Source: an uncultured Methylococcaceae bacterium
Lineage (GTDB): Bacteria > Pseudomonadota > Gammaproteobacteria > Methylococcales > Methylomonadaceae
Direction of reading: 5' to 3'
DNA: 13,674 bases
Assembly (NCBI GenBank): GCA_903939355.1
Contig: CAJAHC010000056.1
Span: forward strand, 1 to 13,674
The notes beneath the pieces were generated by a model. The model searched no databases and had not been told where the DNA came from. It worked only from the letters and a program-made list of their open reading frames with translations. Position 1 is the first letter of the stretch, and every line of letters starts with the position of its first letter. The translations under genes were made by a program, and so were the position numbers. Positions 7,811 to 13,674 of the stretch are shown piece after piece.

Positions 7811-8731
7811 TTAGTAATTACTAGGCCGAGTAATTGTCTTACAATTTTCTAACAGCATTGGATTCCAATGCTCAATACCCCAGTTAAGCATCTCAGCTGC
7901 CGAAGCCTGTTGAAGCTCCGTAGGAGGATTTTGTTTTAATAAAGTCAACAGCTCATAAATAACTTTATGAGGATATTTTTGATCAACCGCTGTAGCCAGC
8001 GTTTGTTTACTGAGCTTATAACCCTGTTCATCTATTATAACCGGAACATGCATGTAGTGAGGCGTTTCAAACCCCAACAGCTGCTGTAGATAAATTTGCC
8101 TCGGTGTTGAGTCAAGTAAATCATAACCTCTTACTACATGATTAATTCGCTGTCTGTTGTCATCAATAACTACTGCAAACTGGTACGCAATGACTTGGTC
8201 TTTTCTTTTTAAAATAAAATCACCATGCACGGCAATATTATACAAAATTAGACCCTGCAATTCATCGTTAAAGGAAATAATGCGATTATCTGTCTTAAGT
8301 CGATAAGAGTAAGGGCTTTGAGGCACCACCTGTTTCTCACGACACAAACCTGAATAAACATCCGTCAATATTTTTCGACTACAGGTACACGGATAAATGA
8401 GTTTTTCTTTGAGTAATTTATCAAGAAAATCATGATAAATATCAATCAGTTGATTTTGATAAAAAACACATCCATCCCAATGTAAACCAAAGATATCAAG
8501 TGTTTTTAATATGCTATCAGTAGCGCCTTTTATGTTACGCGGAGTGTCGAGATCATCAATCCGCAGTAACCATAACCCCTGTTTTGATCGGGCTTGAAGA
8601 AAACTAGCTAATGCAGTGTAAAGTGAACCAAAATGTAAAGGGCCGGTAGGCGAAGGAGCAAACCGGCCAATGTAGAGCTGTTTATCAACCACGACAACCG
8701 GTTTAGCCCATTTGTTTTTCCCTAATTTCAT
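7811..8731 (-). CDS. gluQ: Glutamyl-Q tRNA(Asp) synthetase
   Basis: Truncated GluRS-like enzyme (YadB) that activates glutamate and attaches it to the queuosine at the wobble position of tRNA-Asp; cytoplasmic. It has the catalytic domain only, with no anticodon-binding domain, as the family requires. Seen here: [17 protein letters not shown] with the HIGH-type HFGS, the zinc site CTC...Y...C (Cys115, Cys117, Tyr126, Cys130 from this start), [12 protein letters not shown], and the KMSKS-type KLSK (239-242). The start is uncertain. The ATG at 8731 (306 aa) overlaps dksA by 29 bp, and a TTG at 8749 overlaps it by 47 bp. A GTG at 8692 (293 aa) avoids the overlap and places the start six residues before YIGRF, close to E. 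coli GluQRS. None has a clear Shine-Dalgarno sequence, so coupling to dksA translation is likely. The dksA-gluQ pairing is common in gammaproteobacteria. Confidence 0.92.
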   Translation of the reverse strand: MKLGKNKWAKPVVVVDKQLYIGRFAPSPTGPLHFGSLYTALASFLQARSKQGLWLLRIDDLDTPRNIKGATDSILKTLDIFGLHWDGCVFYQNQLIDIYHDFLDKLLKEKLIYPCTCSRKILTDVYSGLCREKQVVPQSPYSYRLKTDNRIISFNDELQGLILYNIAVHGDFILKRKDQVIAYQFAVVIDDNRQRINHVVRGYDLLDSTPRQIYLQQLLGFETPHYMHVPVIIDEQGYKLSKQTLATAVDQKYPHKVIYELLTLLKQNPPTELQQASAAEMLNWGIEHWNPMLLENCKTITRPSNY

Positions 8732-9137
8732 CAAGGGTTTTGCAGTCAATACATAAACTGGCAGTCGGCCTGGCTTCGAGGCGGCGTATACCTATTTCTA
8801 TACCGCACGACTCACAAAAACCATAATCACCCGATTCAATTTCTTTAAGAGATTCATCAATTTTTTTGATAAGCTTACGTTCTCTGTCACGCGTCCTTAA
8901 TTCCAAGCTAAATTCTGACTCCTGGGTAGCTCTGTCATTTGGATCAGGAAAGTTAGCAGCGTCATCTTGCATATGATGCACAGTACGATCTACTTCGTGC
9001 ATTAATTCGGCTTTCCAATTATTTAAAATAGTCGCAAAATGTTCTAATTGGGCTTCATTCATATATTCTTCGCCTTTTGTTTCGGTATAAGGCTTAAAAC
9101 TGAAAGGTGATGCATTTGGTTTAGCACTATCGGTCAT
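8703..9137 (-). CDS. dksA: RNA polymerase-binding transcription factor DksA
   Basis: Binds in the RNA polymerase secondary channel and, with ppGpp, shifts transcription from rRNA to biosynthetic promoters (stringent response). It is 144 aa (E. coli 151) with the usual layout: an N-terminal segment through [10 protein letters not shown], a coiled coil with both tip aspartates (Asp65 and Asp68 in FPDPNDRA), the conserved [17 protein letters not shown] helix, and a four-Cys zinc finger (Cys108, Cys111, Cys129, Cys132) with [12 protein letters not shown]. The start is firm: AGGAG at 9149-9145 lies 7 nt before the ATG, and a good promoter lies just upstream. It heads the minus-strand unit dksA-gluQRS-DUF2272 lipoprotein. 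Confidence 0.97.
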   Translation of the reverse strand: MTDSAKPNASPFSFKPYTETKGEEYMNEAQLEHFATILNNWKAELMHEVDRTVHHMQDDAANFPDPNDRATQESEFSLELRTRDRERKLIKKIDESLKEIESGDYGFCESCGIEIGIRRLEARPTASLCIDCKTLDEIREKQMG

Positions 9138-9177
9138 CCATTAACTCCTATAGATCAATATAAATAAAAACTTTGCA

Positions 9178-9206
9178 TTTATAACGGAATAATAACCCTT
9201 TGGCAA
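9178..9206 (-). promoter_or_regulatory. Sigma-70 promoter of dksA
   Basis: Read on the minus strand: -35 TTGCCA (9206-9201), exactly 17 bp spacer, -10 TATAAA (9183-9178). Both boxes match 5 of 6. The start point would be near 9171, giving a leader of about 35 nt that contains the AGGAG ribosome binding site. The -35 region also reads TTGGCA on the plus strand (9200-9205), so a divergent aminotransferase promoter may overlap it. Confidence 0.72.
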
Positions 9207-9248
9207 GAATTATTGGTATCATTTCTATTTTTTATAGACAGAGCTTAT

Positions 9249-10415
9249 ATGCATAGTCGATTGGCAAAGCGGAATTCAAAAATTTCCTCATTTTATGTCA
9301 TGGAGTTGCTTCGACTAGCCAAACAATTGGAAGCACAAGGGGTTGATGTGATTCATATGGAAATTGGTGAGCCTGATTTTCCTACACCATCAACTATCAT
9401 CAATGCTGGCATCAAGCACATTAAAACAGGTGAAGTTAAATATACACCTGCCGCCGGATTACCTGAACTACAAAAAAAAATAGCATTATTTTACCTGGAA
9501 CGCTATGGCGTAAGTATAGATCAGCAACGTATTTTTGTAACTCCAGGCGCTTCTGGGGCATTTTTGCTAGCTTTTGCGGTTAGTCTCAATCCAAATGAAG
9601 AAGTGCTGATGGCGGACCCTTGTTATCCGTGTAACAGCAATTTTGCCACCTTGTTTGGCGGTAAAACAAAAAGCATCCCTGTTGATGCCAATACCCACTA
9701 TCAACTAACCGCTGAACAGATCAAAGCACATTGGTCTCCAGCTGCTAAAGGCGTATTAATCGCCTCACCTTCAAACCCTACCGGCACATTGATTTCACCT
9801 AACGAATTAAAGAAAGCTATTAATGTTGTCAACGATCTAGGAGGATGTTTTTATTCAGATGAAATATATCATGGTTTAGTTTACGATCAAACAGCACAAA
9901 CGGCACTCATGTATAGCGACAATGTCTTTATTATCAACAGCTTTTCCAAGTACTTTGGTATGACTGGTTGGCGCATTGGATGGTTGATTGTGCCTGAGGA
10001 GTTTATAGAAGCCACTGAAAAATTAGCACAAAACATATATATTGCAACATCTACTCAAGCTCAATACGCTGCTTTGGCAGCATTTGATGAAAATACCATG
10101 TCAGAACTTGAAGACCGGCGCATAAAATTTGCCACCAGGCGTGATTTTCTCTATGAGAATTTATTACGCATAGGCTTTGAAATACCCATTAAACCTGATG
10201 GCGCATTTTATGTTTATGCCAATTGCAAAAAATTTACCGATGATAGCCATCAATTTGCATTAGATTTTTTGGCGACTGAAGGGGTAGCCATAACCCCAGG
10301 AATAGATTTTGGAAAATACAAGGCTCATCATATGCTGCGCTTTTCTTATACAACTTCCATAGCTAAAATGACTGTGGCAATGCAACGTCTGGAACGCTTT
10401 ATAAAACAGAGATAA
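9249..10415 (+). CDS. Class I/II PLP-dependent aminotransferase
   Basis: Fold type I aminotransferase of the aspartate aminotransferase group (388 aa from this start); cytoplasmic. Key residues are all present: Asn176 in SNPTG, Asp204 and Tyr207 in SDEIYH, the Schiff-base Lys234 in NSFSKYFGMTGWRIGW, Arg242, and the substrate-carboxylate Arg364 in MLRFSY. MEIGEPDFPTP is the usual N-terminal arm. An in-frame TTG at 9213 would add 12 residues (MVSFLFFIDRAY), but these look unlike the family. The ATG at 9249 (MHSRLAKRNSKISSFYVMELL) fits the family's start, although only a weak AGAG lies upstream. The amino-donor and keto-acid specificity cannot be read from the sequence; aspartate, alanine or an aromatic residue are all possible. 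The rhodanese gene starts 2 bp after its stop. Confidence 0.88.
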   Translation: MHSRLAKRNSKISSFYVMELLRLAKQLEAQGVDVIHMEIGEPDFPTPSTIINAGIKHIKTGEVKYTPAAGLPELQKKIALFYLERYGVSIDQQRIFVTPGASGAFLLAFAVSLNPNEEVLMADPCYPCNSNFATLFGGKTKSIPVDANTHYQLTAEQIKAHWSPAAKGVLIASPSNPTGTLISPNELKKAINVVNDLGGCFYSDEIYHGLVYDQTAQTALMYSDNVFIINSFSKYFGMTGWRIGWLIVPEEFIEATEKLAQNIYIATSTQAQYAALAAFDENTMSELEDRRIKFATRRDFLYENLLRIGFEIPIKPDGAFYVYANCKKFTDDSHQFALDFLATEGVAITPGIDFGKYKAHHMLRFSYTTSIAKMTVAMQRLERFIKQR

Positions 10416-10417
10416 CT

Positions 10418-10741
10418 ATGACTGTAAAACAACTATCAGTAAATGATCTACAAAAAAAAATTGCTCGGAACGAAAATATATTTTTGCTTGATGTAAGAGA
10501 GCCGAATGAATTTCAATACGCGTGTATTGGTAACAGCACACTAATCCCTCTTAATCAGATACCAAATAGGCTAACAGAACTTGATTCCAAGCAAGAAATT
10601 ATTGTCGTCTGTCATCATGGCATGCGTAGCCAACAAGCAGCCAACTATCTTATCCAATCAGGCTTTGAAAATGTGTCCAATTTAATAGGTGGGATTGATG
10701 CTTGGTCTTGTAATTGTGACCACTCAATCCCTCGTTACTAG
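10418..10741 (+). CDS. Single-domain rhodanese-like sulfurtransferase
   Basis: Small cytoplasmic rhodanese (107 aa, the length of GlpE-type proteins) that would carry a persulfide on Cys65 and pass sulfur to an acceptor. The active-site loop CHHGMRS (65-71) fits the CxxGxR pattern of thiosulfate-type rhodaneses. LLDVREPNEFQYACIGNSTLIPL (23-45) and NLIGGIDAWS (88-97) are the other family marks. It begins 2 bp after the aminotransferase stop and has no strong ribosome binding site, so it is probably translated by coupling. Two extra C-terminal cysteines (CNC, 98-100) may be redox active, which is a guess. The natural acceptor is unknown. Confidence 0.9.
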   Translation: MTVKQLSVNDLQKKIARNENIFLLDVREPNEFQYACIGNSTLIPLNQIPNRLTELDSKQEIIVVCHHGMRSQQAANYLIQSGFENVSNLIGGIDAWSCNCDHSIPRY

Positions 10742-10876
10742 AAAAAAGAAAGACTTGTTCTCATGGACGCTCATGATGTCTATTGCCACAGTGAGTGTTC
10801 TTGCAAAAAAAGATACGCGTTCAATGCAAATAGCTTTATGATGATTGCTTAATATTACAAATTGTGAGGATTAACT

Positions 10877-11113
10877 ATGCCCTATACTCAAGACATTGTA
10901 GACGAAATAAATATTTTGGTTCGCTATAACCTTAGTACTACACAAGAAGGAATCAAGGTACACAAAACTGCACCGCCCGAATGTATTAAAGCAACGAAAC
11001 GTTTATTTGATAAGGGCTTGGTAACCCAAGAAGATGGTGGTTATTTAACTACCCTAGGACATGAAGCATCTGAACAAGCTCAAGCCGTTTTAAGGCTGCT
11101 AAATCCTGCTTAA
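10877..11113 (+). CDS. TIGR02647-like conserved hypothetical protein
   Basis: Small soluble protein of 78 aa and unknown function. It resembles, from memory, the gammaproteobacterial TIGR02647 family: TQDIVDEINILVRYNLSTTQEGIKVH, AAxRLFDKGL-type helix and VTQEDGGYLTTLGHEA. The second half has the look of a small winged helix (helix, RLFDKGLVT, QEDGGYLT wing, helix), so DNA or protein binding is possible but not shown. The start is secure: AGGA (10867-10870) lies 6 nt before the ATG. It sits 135 bp after the rhodanese gene, in which I see no clear promoter, and ends before two hairpins. No signal peptide or membrane segment. Confidence 0.78.
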   Translation: MPYTQDIVDEINILVRYNLSTTQEGIKVHKTAPPECIKATKRLFDKGLVTQEDGGYLTTLGHEASEQAQAVLRLLNPA

Positions 11114-11130
11114 ATATAGGATCATTGAGC

Positions 11131-11162
11131 TTCCAAAACTAAGATAGAAATCTTATTTGGAA
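11131..11162. other. Stable hairpin without a T-tract
   Basis: TTCCAAA (11131-11137) pairs with TTTGGAA (11156-11162). Inside it AAGAT (11141-11145) pairs with ATCTT (11150-11154) around an AGAA tetraloop, with a small internal bulge. It lies 17 bp past the small-protein stop and 22 bp before the terminator. It may protect the 3' end of the transcript or be an RNA-processing site. Confidence 0.5.
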
Positions 11163-11184
11163 CATCATTACGACTTACAAATAT

Positions 11185-11220
11185 AAAAAAGGCTTAGCGA
11201 TAAATGGCCAAGCCTTTTTT
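11185..11220. terminator. Bidirectional terminator between the TIGR02647-like gene and rpoH
   Basis: AAAAAAGGCTT (11185-11195) pairs with AAGCCTTTTTT (11210-11220), an 11-bp stem with T-runs on both strands. It ends the plus-strand transcript, and on the minus strand it lies 29 nt past the rpoH stop. Confidence 0.88.
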
Positions 11221-11249
11221 GGTAGGCATCACTGATATTGGATCGGCAA

Positions 11250-12107
11250 TTAGGCTTCCATAACCACTGACGTTCTGATCTTTTTCATGGCATTTTGTTC
11301 TAACTGCCTAATTCTCTCCGCGGACACATTGTATCGGTCAGCTAGTTCATGCAAAGTAGACTTTTTCTCAGTCAACCAACGACTCGAAATAATATCAAAA
11401 CTTCTCTCATCTAATTCAGCCATTGCTACTGATAATAAATCCTGCCCATGCCCTTCCCAATCCGAGTTTTCAAGTAATATGGATGGATCAGCTCCATATT
11501 GATGAAGATAATTCGAAGGATAACTGCTACTTTCCTCTGACGAATCATCAACAGGCATATCAAATGACATATCCTGATTACCTAAGCGTTTTTCCATTTC
11601 ATAAACGTCACTCACGTCAACATTTAAATCTGCTGCAATAGAAATAGCCTCGTCATTAGATAACCACCCTATATTTTTCTTTGATTTACGCAGATTGAAA
11701 AAAAGTTTACGCTGGGCCTTGGTTGTCGCAACCTTTACAATCCCCCAATTTTTTATCACATACTCATGAATTTCGGCTTTAATCCAATGTACGGCAAAAG
11801 ACACCAAGCGCACTCCTACATCAGGATCAAAACGCTTTACTGCTTTCATAAGTCCTACATTGCCTTCCTGAATAATGTCAGGCATTGATAAACCATAGCC
11901 ACTATAGCCTCTTGCGACATGAACTACAAAACGTAAATTAGTCATAATCAATTCACGTGCGGCCTCTAAATCACCATCATCTCGATATCTTAATGTTAGA
12001 TCACGTTCTTCATCGGCGGTCAATCTTGGCATTTGCCGAACTAGGTTCAGATAGGCATCAAATGTTCCAACCGATAAATTAATCGGTAAAGCTAATGCGT
12101 TAGTCAT
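11250..12107 (-). CDS. rpoH: RNA polymerase sigma-32 factor RpoH
   Basis: Heat-shock sigma factor directing RNA polymerase to chaperone and protease promoters; 285 aa, the usual length. Region 1.2 starts near residue 15. Region 2 runs MTNLRFVVHVARGY...DIIQEGNVGLMKAVKRFDP...SFAVHWIKAEI (55-113). The RpoH box QRKLFFNLRKSKKNIGW (132-148) distinguishes it from other sigma factors. The region 4.2 helix-turn-helix is TLHELADRYNVSAERIRQLEQ (251-271). The start is supported by AGGAG (12117-12113), 5 nt before the ATG. It follows ftsX with a 78-bp gap, as in E. coli. That gap holds a CIRCE-like operator (12140-12166), suggesting its own transcription start under HrcA control. The bidirectional terminator lies just downstream. 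Confidence 0.97.
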   Translation of the reverse strand: MTNALALPINLSVGTFDAYLNLVRQMPRLTADEERDLTLRYRDDGDLEAARELIMTNLRFVVHVARGYSGYGLSMPDIIQEGNVGLMKAVKRFDPDVGVRLVSFAVHWIKAEIHEYVIKNWGIVKVATTKAQRKLFFNLRKSKKNIGWLSNDEAISIAADLNVDVSDVYEMEKRLGNQDMSFDMPVDDSSEESSSYPSNYLHQYGADPSILLENSDWEGHGQDLLSVAMAELDERSFDIISSRWLTEKKSTLHELADRYNVSAERIRQLEQNAMKKIRTSVVMEA

Positions 12108-12136
12108 GGACTCTCCTAGAAAATAATTTTAGCTTA

Positions 12137-12145
12137 ATTCTAGCA
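12137..12145 (-). promoter_or_regulatory. Possible extended -10 promoter for rpoH
   Basis: On the minus strand TGCTAGAAT (12145-12137) fits an extended -10 (TGn plus TAGAAT, 5 of 6). No good -35 box accompanies it. It overlaps the CIRCE half-site nearest rpoH, so HrcA bound there would cover it. The start point would be about 20 nt upstream of the rpoH ATG. Confidence 0.35.
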
Positions 12146-12166
12146 CTCTATTAAAGAGAGTGCTAA
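12140..12166 (-). promoter_or_regulatory. CIRCE operator (HrcA binding site) upstream of rpoH
   Basis: Read towards rpoH the sequence is TTAGCACTC (12166-12158), 9-bp spacer, GAGTGCTAG (12148-12140). The CIRCE consensus is TTAGCACTC-N9-GAGTGCTAA, so 17 of 18 half-site positions and the spacer length match. It lies 32 bp upstream of the rpoH ATG, where the heat-shock repressor HrcA would block transcription or its start. No T-tract follows it in the rpoH direction, so it is not an ordinary terminator of ftsX. Confidence 0.85.
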
Positions 12167-12185
12167 TAATTTTTAAAGATATTTA

Positions 12186-13205
12186 TTATCCAAGCTTTGT
12201 TTTCTGAAGCTGACAAATAAGCACTACCCATGAACCAAATATACCCAATAATGACGCAATGAATATCATCCCCATTGTTTCAGGAAAACTTAGAAATACT
12301 AGGTGTAGACCTCCCCCATAAAGATCGGAGAGTGTTTCAACTGATTGCCTTAAAATCAACATTAAGGTAGTAACAATAAACCAAGCTGATACTCCTGAAA
12401 TAAAACCAATCCAAAAGCCAGTGTACAAAAATGGTCTATAGATGAAAGAATTTGTAGCACCCACCAATTTGGCAATCACTACTTCCTCTCGACGAGCGTG
12501 CAACTCTAATCGAACTGTATTACCAATAATGAACAATACCGCGGCTGCTAAGAGGATATTAACCAAGCTAGCAAAAAGACGCGCTAAAGAGACAATTGAT
12601 TGGAGTCGCTCAAGCCACTGCATATCCATCTGAGCAAAATCCACCTCTGGATACTGTTGAAAACTTTTAAATAAACTAGCTAATTCTTGTTTATCATCCA
12701 ATGTATTTTTTGCTAACACTTGTATTACAATTGGTAACGGGTTTTCTTCCAGCCTATCAATGACTGCTCCAAAACCACTGTAGCTTTTAAAATCGGCTAA
12801 TGCCTGCTCTCTGGTTATTAGCTTAACCTCTTTTATATTTACATTTTCTCTGACATTATTAGCTAATTTATTAGCATGCATTTCAGAAACATCATCCCTG
12901 AGAAATAAAGAAATTTGATTGCTCGTTTCAAGATTGCCGGTTAATTGTTGAAGATTATTGACTAAGATATAAAATCCACTAGCTAATGAAATAGCAATTG
13001 CCAATACCGCTATGGTCATAATCGACGTAAAAGGTGACGCAACTAAACGACCAAGACTAGAAAAAAATGCATGTGCATGCAGATCTCTATAGGCATTTAA
13101 TTTATCGCGCAAACCTCCTCCAGCTAAATTAGTTTGCCTTATTTCCTGCCTAACCGGCTTAACAGGTGGATCTTTTATGATACGATTTTTATAATCTCGC
13201 TTCAT
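12186..13205 (-). CDS. ftsX: Cell-division membrane protein FtsX
   Basis: Inner-membrane partner of the FtsE ATPase; the complex controls peptidoglycan hydrolase activation at the septum. It is 339 aa (E. coli 352). A basic cytoplasmic N-terminus of about 58 residues leads to transmembrane segment 1 (about 61-83, MTIAVLAIAISLASGFYI). A periplasmic domain of about 120 residues follows (84-203, with QISLFLRDDVSE and ALADFKSYSGFG). Three more segments lie at about 207-229, 259-286 and 309-331. The cytoplasmic loop LELHARREEVVIAKLVGAT (233-251) is the FtsX/MacB-type signature. The ATG lies 3 bp after the ftsE stop, so the two are translated together. rpoH follows 78 bp later. Confidence 0.95.
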   Translation of the reverse strand: MKRDYKNRIIKDPPVKPVRQEIRQTNLAGGGLRDKLNAYRDLHAHAFFSSLGRLVASPFTSIMTIAVLAIAISLASGFYILVNNLQQLTGNLETSNQISLFLRDDVSEMHANKLANNVRENVNIKEVKLITREQALADFKSYSGFGAVIDRLEENPLPIVIQVLAKNTLDDKQELASLFKSFQQYPEVDFAQMDMQWLERLQSIVSLARLFASLVNILLAAAVLFIIGNTVRLELHARREEVVIAKLVGATNSFIYRPFLYTGFWIGFISGVSAWFIVTTLMLILRQSVETLSDLYGGGLHLVFLSFPETMGMIFIASLLGIFGSWVVLICQLQKTKLG

Positions 13206-13208
13206 ACT

Positions 13209-13583
13209 TCATCCCGAAACTAATTGACCATGATCTAACTTTAAGACACGGTGGTTTAGTTGTGTAATTAAAGAAATATCATGTGATGCAATCAAAACAG
13301 TAACACCAACTTGTTGAAATTGCCCAAACAAAAACATGATTTCTTCAGACAATTCAGGATCTAGGTTACCTGTTGGCTCATCGGCAATAATAATTGGCGG
13401 CTTATTAACTACTGCCCTTGCAATTCCCACTCGCTGCTGCTCACCACCCGACAAAGCCAAAGGATATTTTTTTTCTTTACCCGCCAAGCTAACTTTATCT
13501 AAAGCAGCTCTTACCCTACGAGTAATTTCGTGATGCCCAAAACCAGCTATCACTAAAGGCAATTCAACATTATCAAAAACAGT
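13209..13583 (-). CDS. ftsE: Cell-division ATP-binding protein FtsE, C-terminal part only
   Basis: ABC-type ATPase partner of FtsX. About 124 C-terminal residues are recognisable, from TVFDNVELPLVIAG to the end LVSG. They include the signature LSGGEQQRVGIARAVVNKP, Walker B IIIADEPTGNLD and the H-loop SHD. The first ~95 residues of the family, with Walker A and the Q-loop, should lie to the right of 13583 but do not. The frame stays open to the window edge, yet the codons there encode a Prs-like sequence instead. No FtsE start is therefore visible; a TTG at 13562 is internal (Leu of VELPL). The real gene is probably intact in the organism and cut here by a chimeric contig end. Confidence 0.93.
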   Translation of the reverse strand, partial: TVFDNVELPLVIAGFGHHEITRRVRAALDKVSLAGKEKKYPLALSGGEQQRVGIARAVVNKPPIIIADEPTGNLDPELSEEIMFLFGQFQQVGVTVLIASHDISLITQLNHRVLKLDHGQLVSG

Positions 13584-13674
13584 TTCTTCATAGCAAGGTT
13601 GAATTTCTCCATCGCTGAATCTTAATACAGAAACTTTTCCAAGCTCGGTGCCGTATGCGTCGGCAATCTTCTCG
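13584..13674 (-). other. Foreign in-frame fragment resembling N-terminal ribose-phosphate pyrophosphokinase
   Basis: Translated on the minus strand in the ftsE frame, these 30 codons read EKIADAYGTELGKV, then SVLRFSDGEIQPCYEE. This matches the N-terminal region of Prs, which makes PRPP from ribose 5-phosphate. The motif RFSDGE is universal in Prs, and the form xxSDGExQPxxEE is what I recall from Bacteroidetes proteins. It does not resemble FtsE, and its far end looks richer in GC than the neighbouring genes. In Prs the next residues would be S/TVRG; here the text switches to FtsE TVFDNV. The join lies at about 13578-13590. An assembly or amplification chimera is the likeliest cause. Confidence 0.75.

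Noticed and set aside
9213..9248. TTG at 9213 as the start of the aminotransferase
   Set aside because: The extra 12 residues (MVSFLFFIDRAY) do not fit the family and would overlap likely promoter sequence.
12140..12166. The inverted repeat upstream of rpoH as a terminator of ftsEX
   Set aside because: No T-tract follows it in the rpoH direction, and both half-sites and the 9-bp spacer match CIRCE.
13209..13674. A natural FtsE-Prs fusion protein
   Set aside because: The frame is open across the join, but the fusion would lack the FtsE Walker A motif and most of Prs. The window ends about 90 bp past the join, which is typical of a chimeric contig end.
1..13674. Mobile elements, CRISPR arrays, tRNA or rRNA genes, or a defence system
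   Set aside because: I saw no transposase or integrase motifs, no regularly spaced repeats and no tRNA-like cloverleaf; the genes are core housekeeping types.

Overview
The window reads as a chromosomal, housekeeping-rich stretch of a low-to-mid GC gammaproteobacterium (roughly 40% GC by eye). The basis is gammaproteobacterial RapA, DksA, GluQRS and RpoH sequences, the dksA-gluQ pairing, the ftsE-ftsX-rpoH order and a TIGR02647-like small protein. The OmpA architecture (barrel, Pro-rich linker, Asp-rich calcium-type loop with cysteines, OmpA domain) together with CvfB would fit Methylococcales or relatives, but that placement is a guess.

Layout from left to right. An OmpA-family outer-membrane protein (9-1079) ends in a strong terminator. 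A 540-bp non-coding stretch follows, carrying a near-consensus sigma-70 promoter (1514-1542) and a leader of about 160 nt ahead of a Sad-type succinate-semialdehyde dehydrogenase (1711-3072). Next is a two-gene unit on the plus strand: rapA (RNA polymerase recycling ATPase) and cvfB (S1-domain RNA-binding protein), 8 bp apart. Facing it on the minus strand is dksA-gluQRS-DUF2272 lipoprotein, driven by a clear promoter at 9178-9206. Divergent from dksA is an aminotransferase-rhodanese pair (2-bp gap), then a TIGR02647-like small protein. A bidirectional terminator (11185-11220) separates these from the minus-strand ftsE-ftsX-rpoH cluster.

Many of the genes touch RNA polymerase or RNA: RapA recycles stalled polymerase, DksA binds its secondary channel, RpoH is the heat-shock sigma factor, GluQRS modifies tRNA-Asp, and CvfB binds RNA. 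Two observations stand out. First, a near-perfect CIRCE operator (17 of 18 positions, correct N9 spacer) lies between ftsX and rpoH, implying HrcA repression of the heat-shock sigma factor gene. Second, the last ~90 bp of the window do not encode the N-terminal half of FtsE. They encode, in frame, what looks like the N-terminal region of ribose-phosphate pyrophosphokinase (Prs) of a Bacteroidetes-like type, so the right end is most likely a chimeric contig end.

I found no mobile element, CRISPR array, tRNA or rRNA, and no clear novel multi-gene system.
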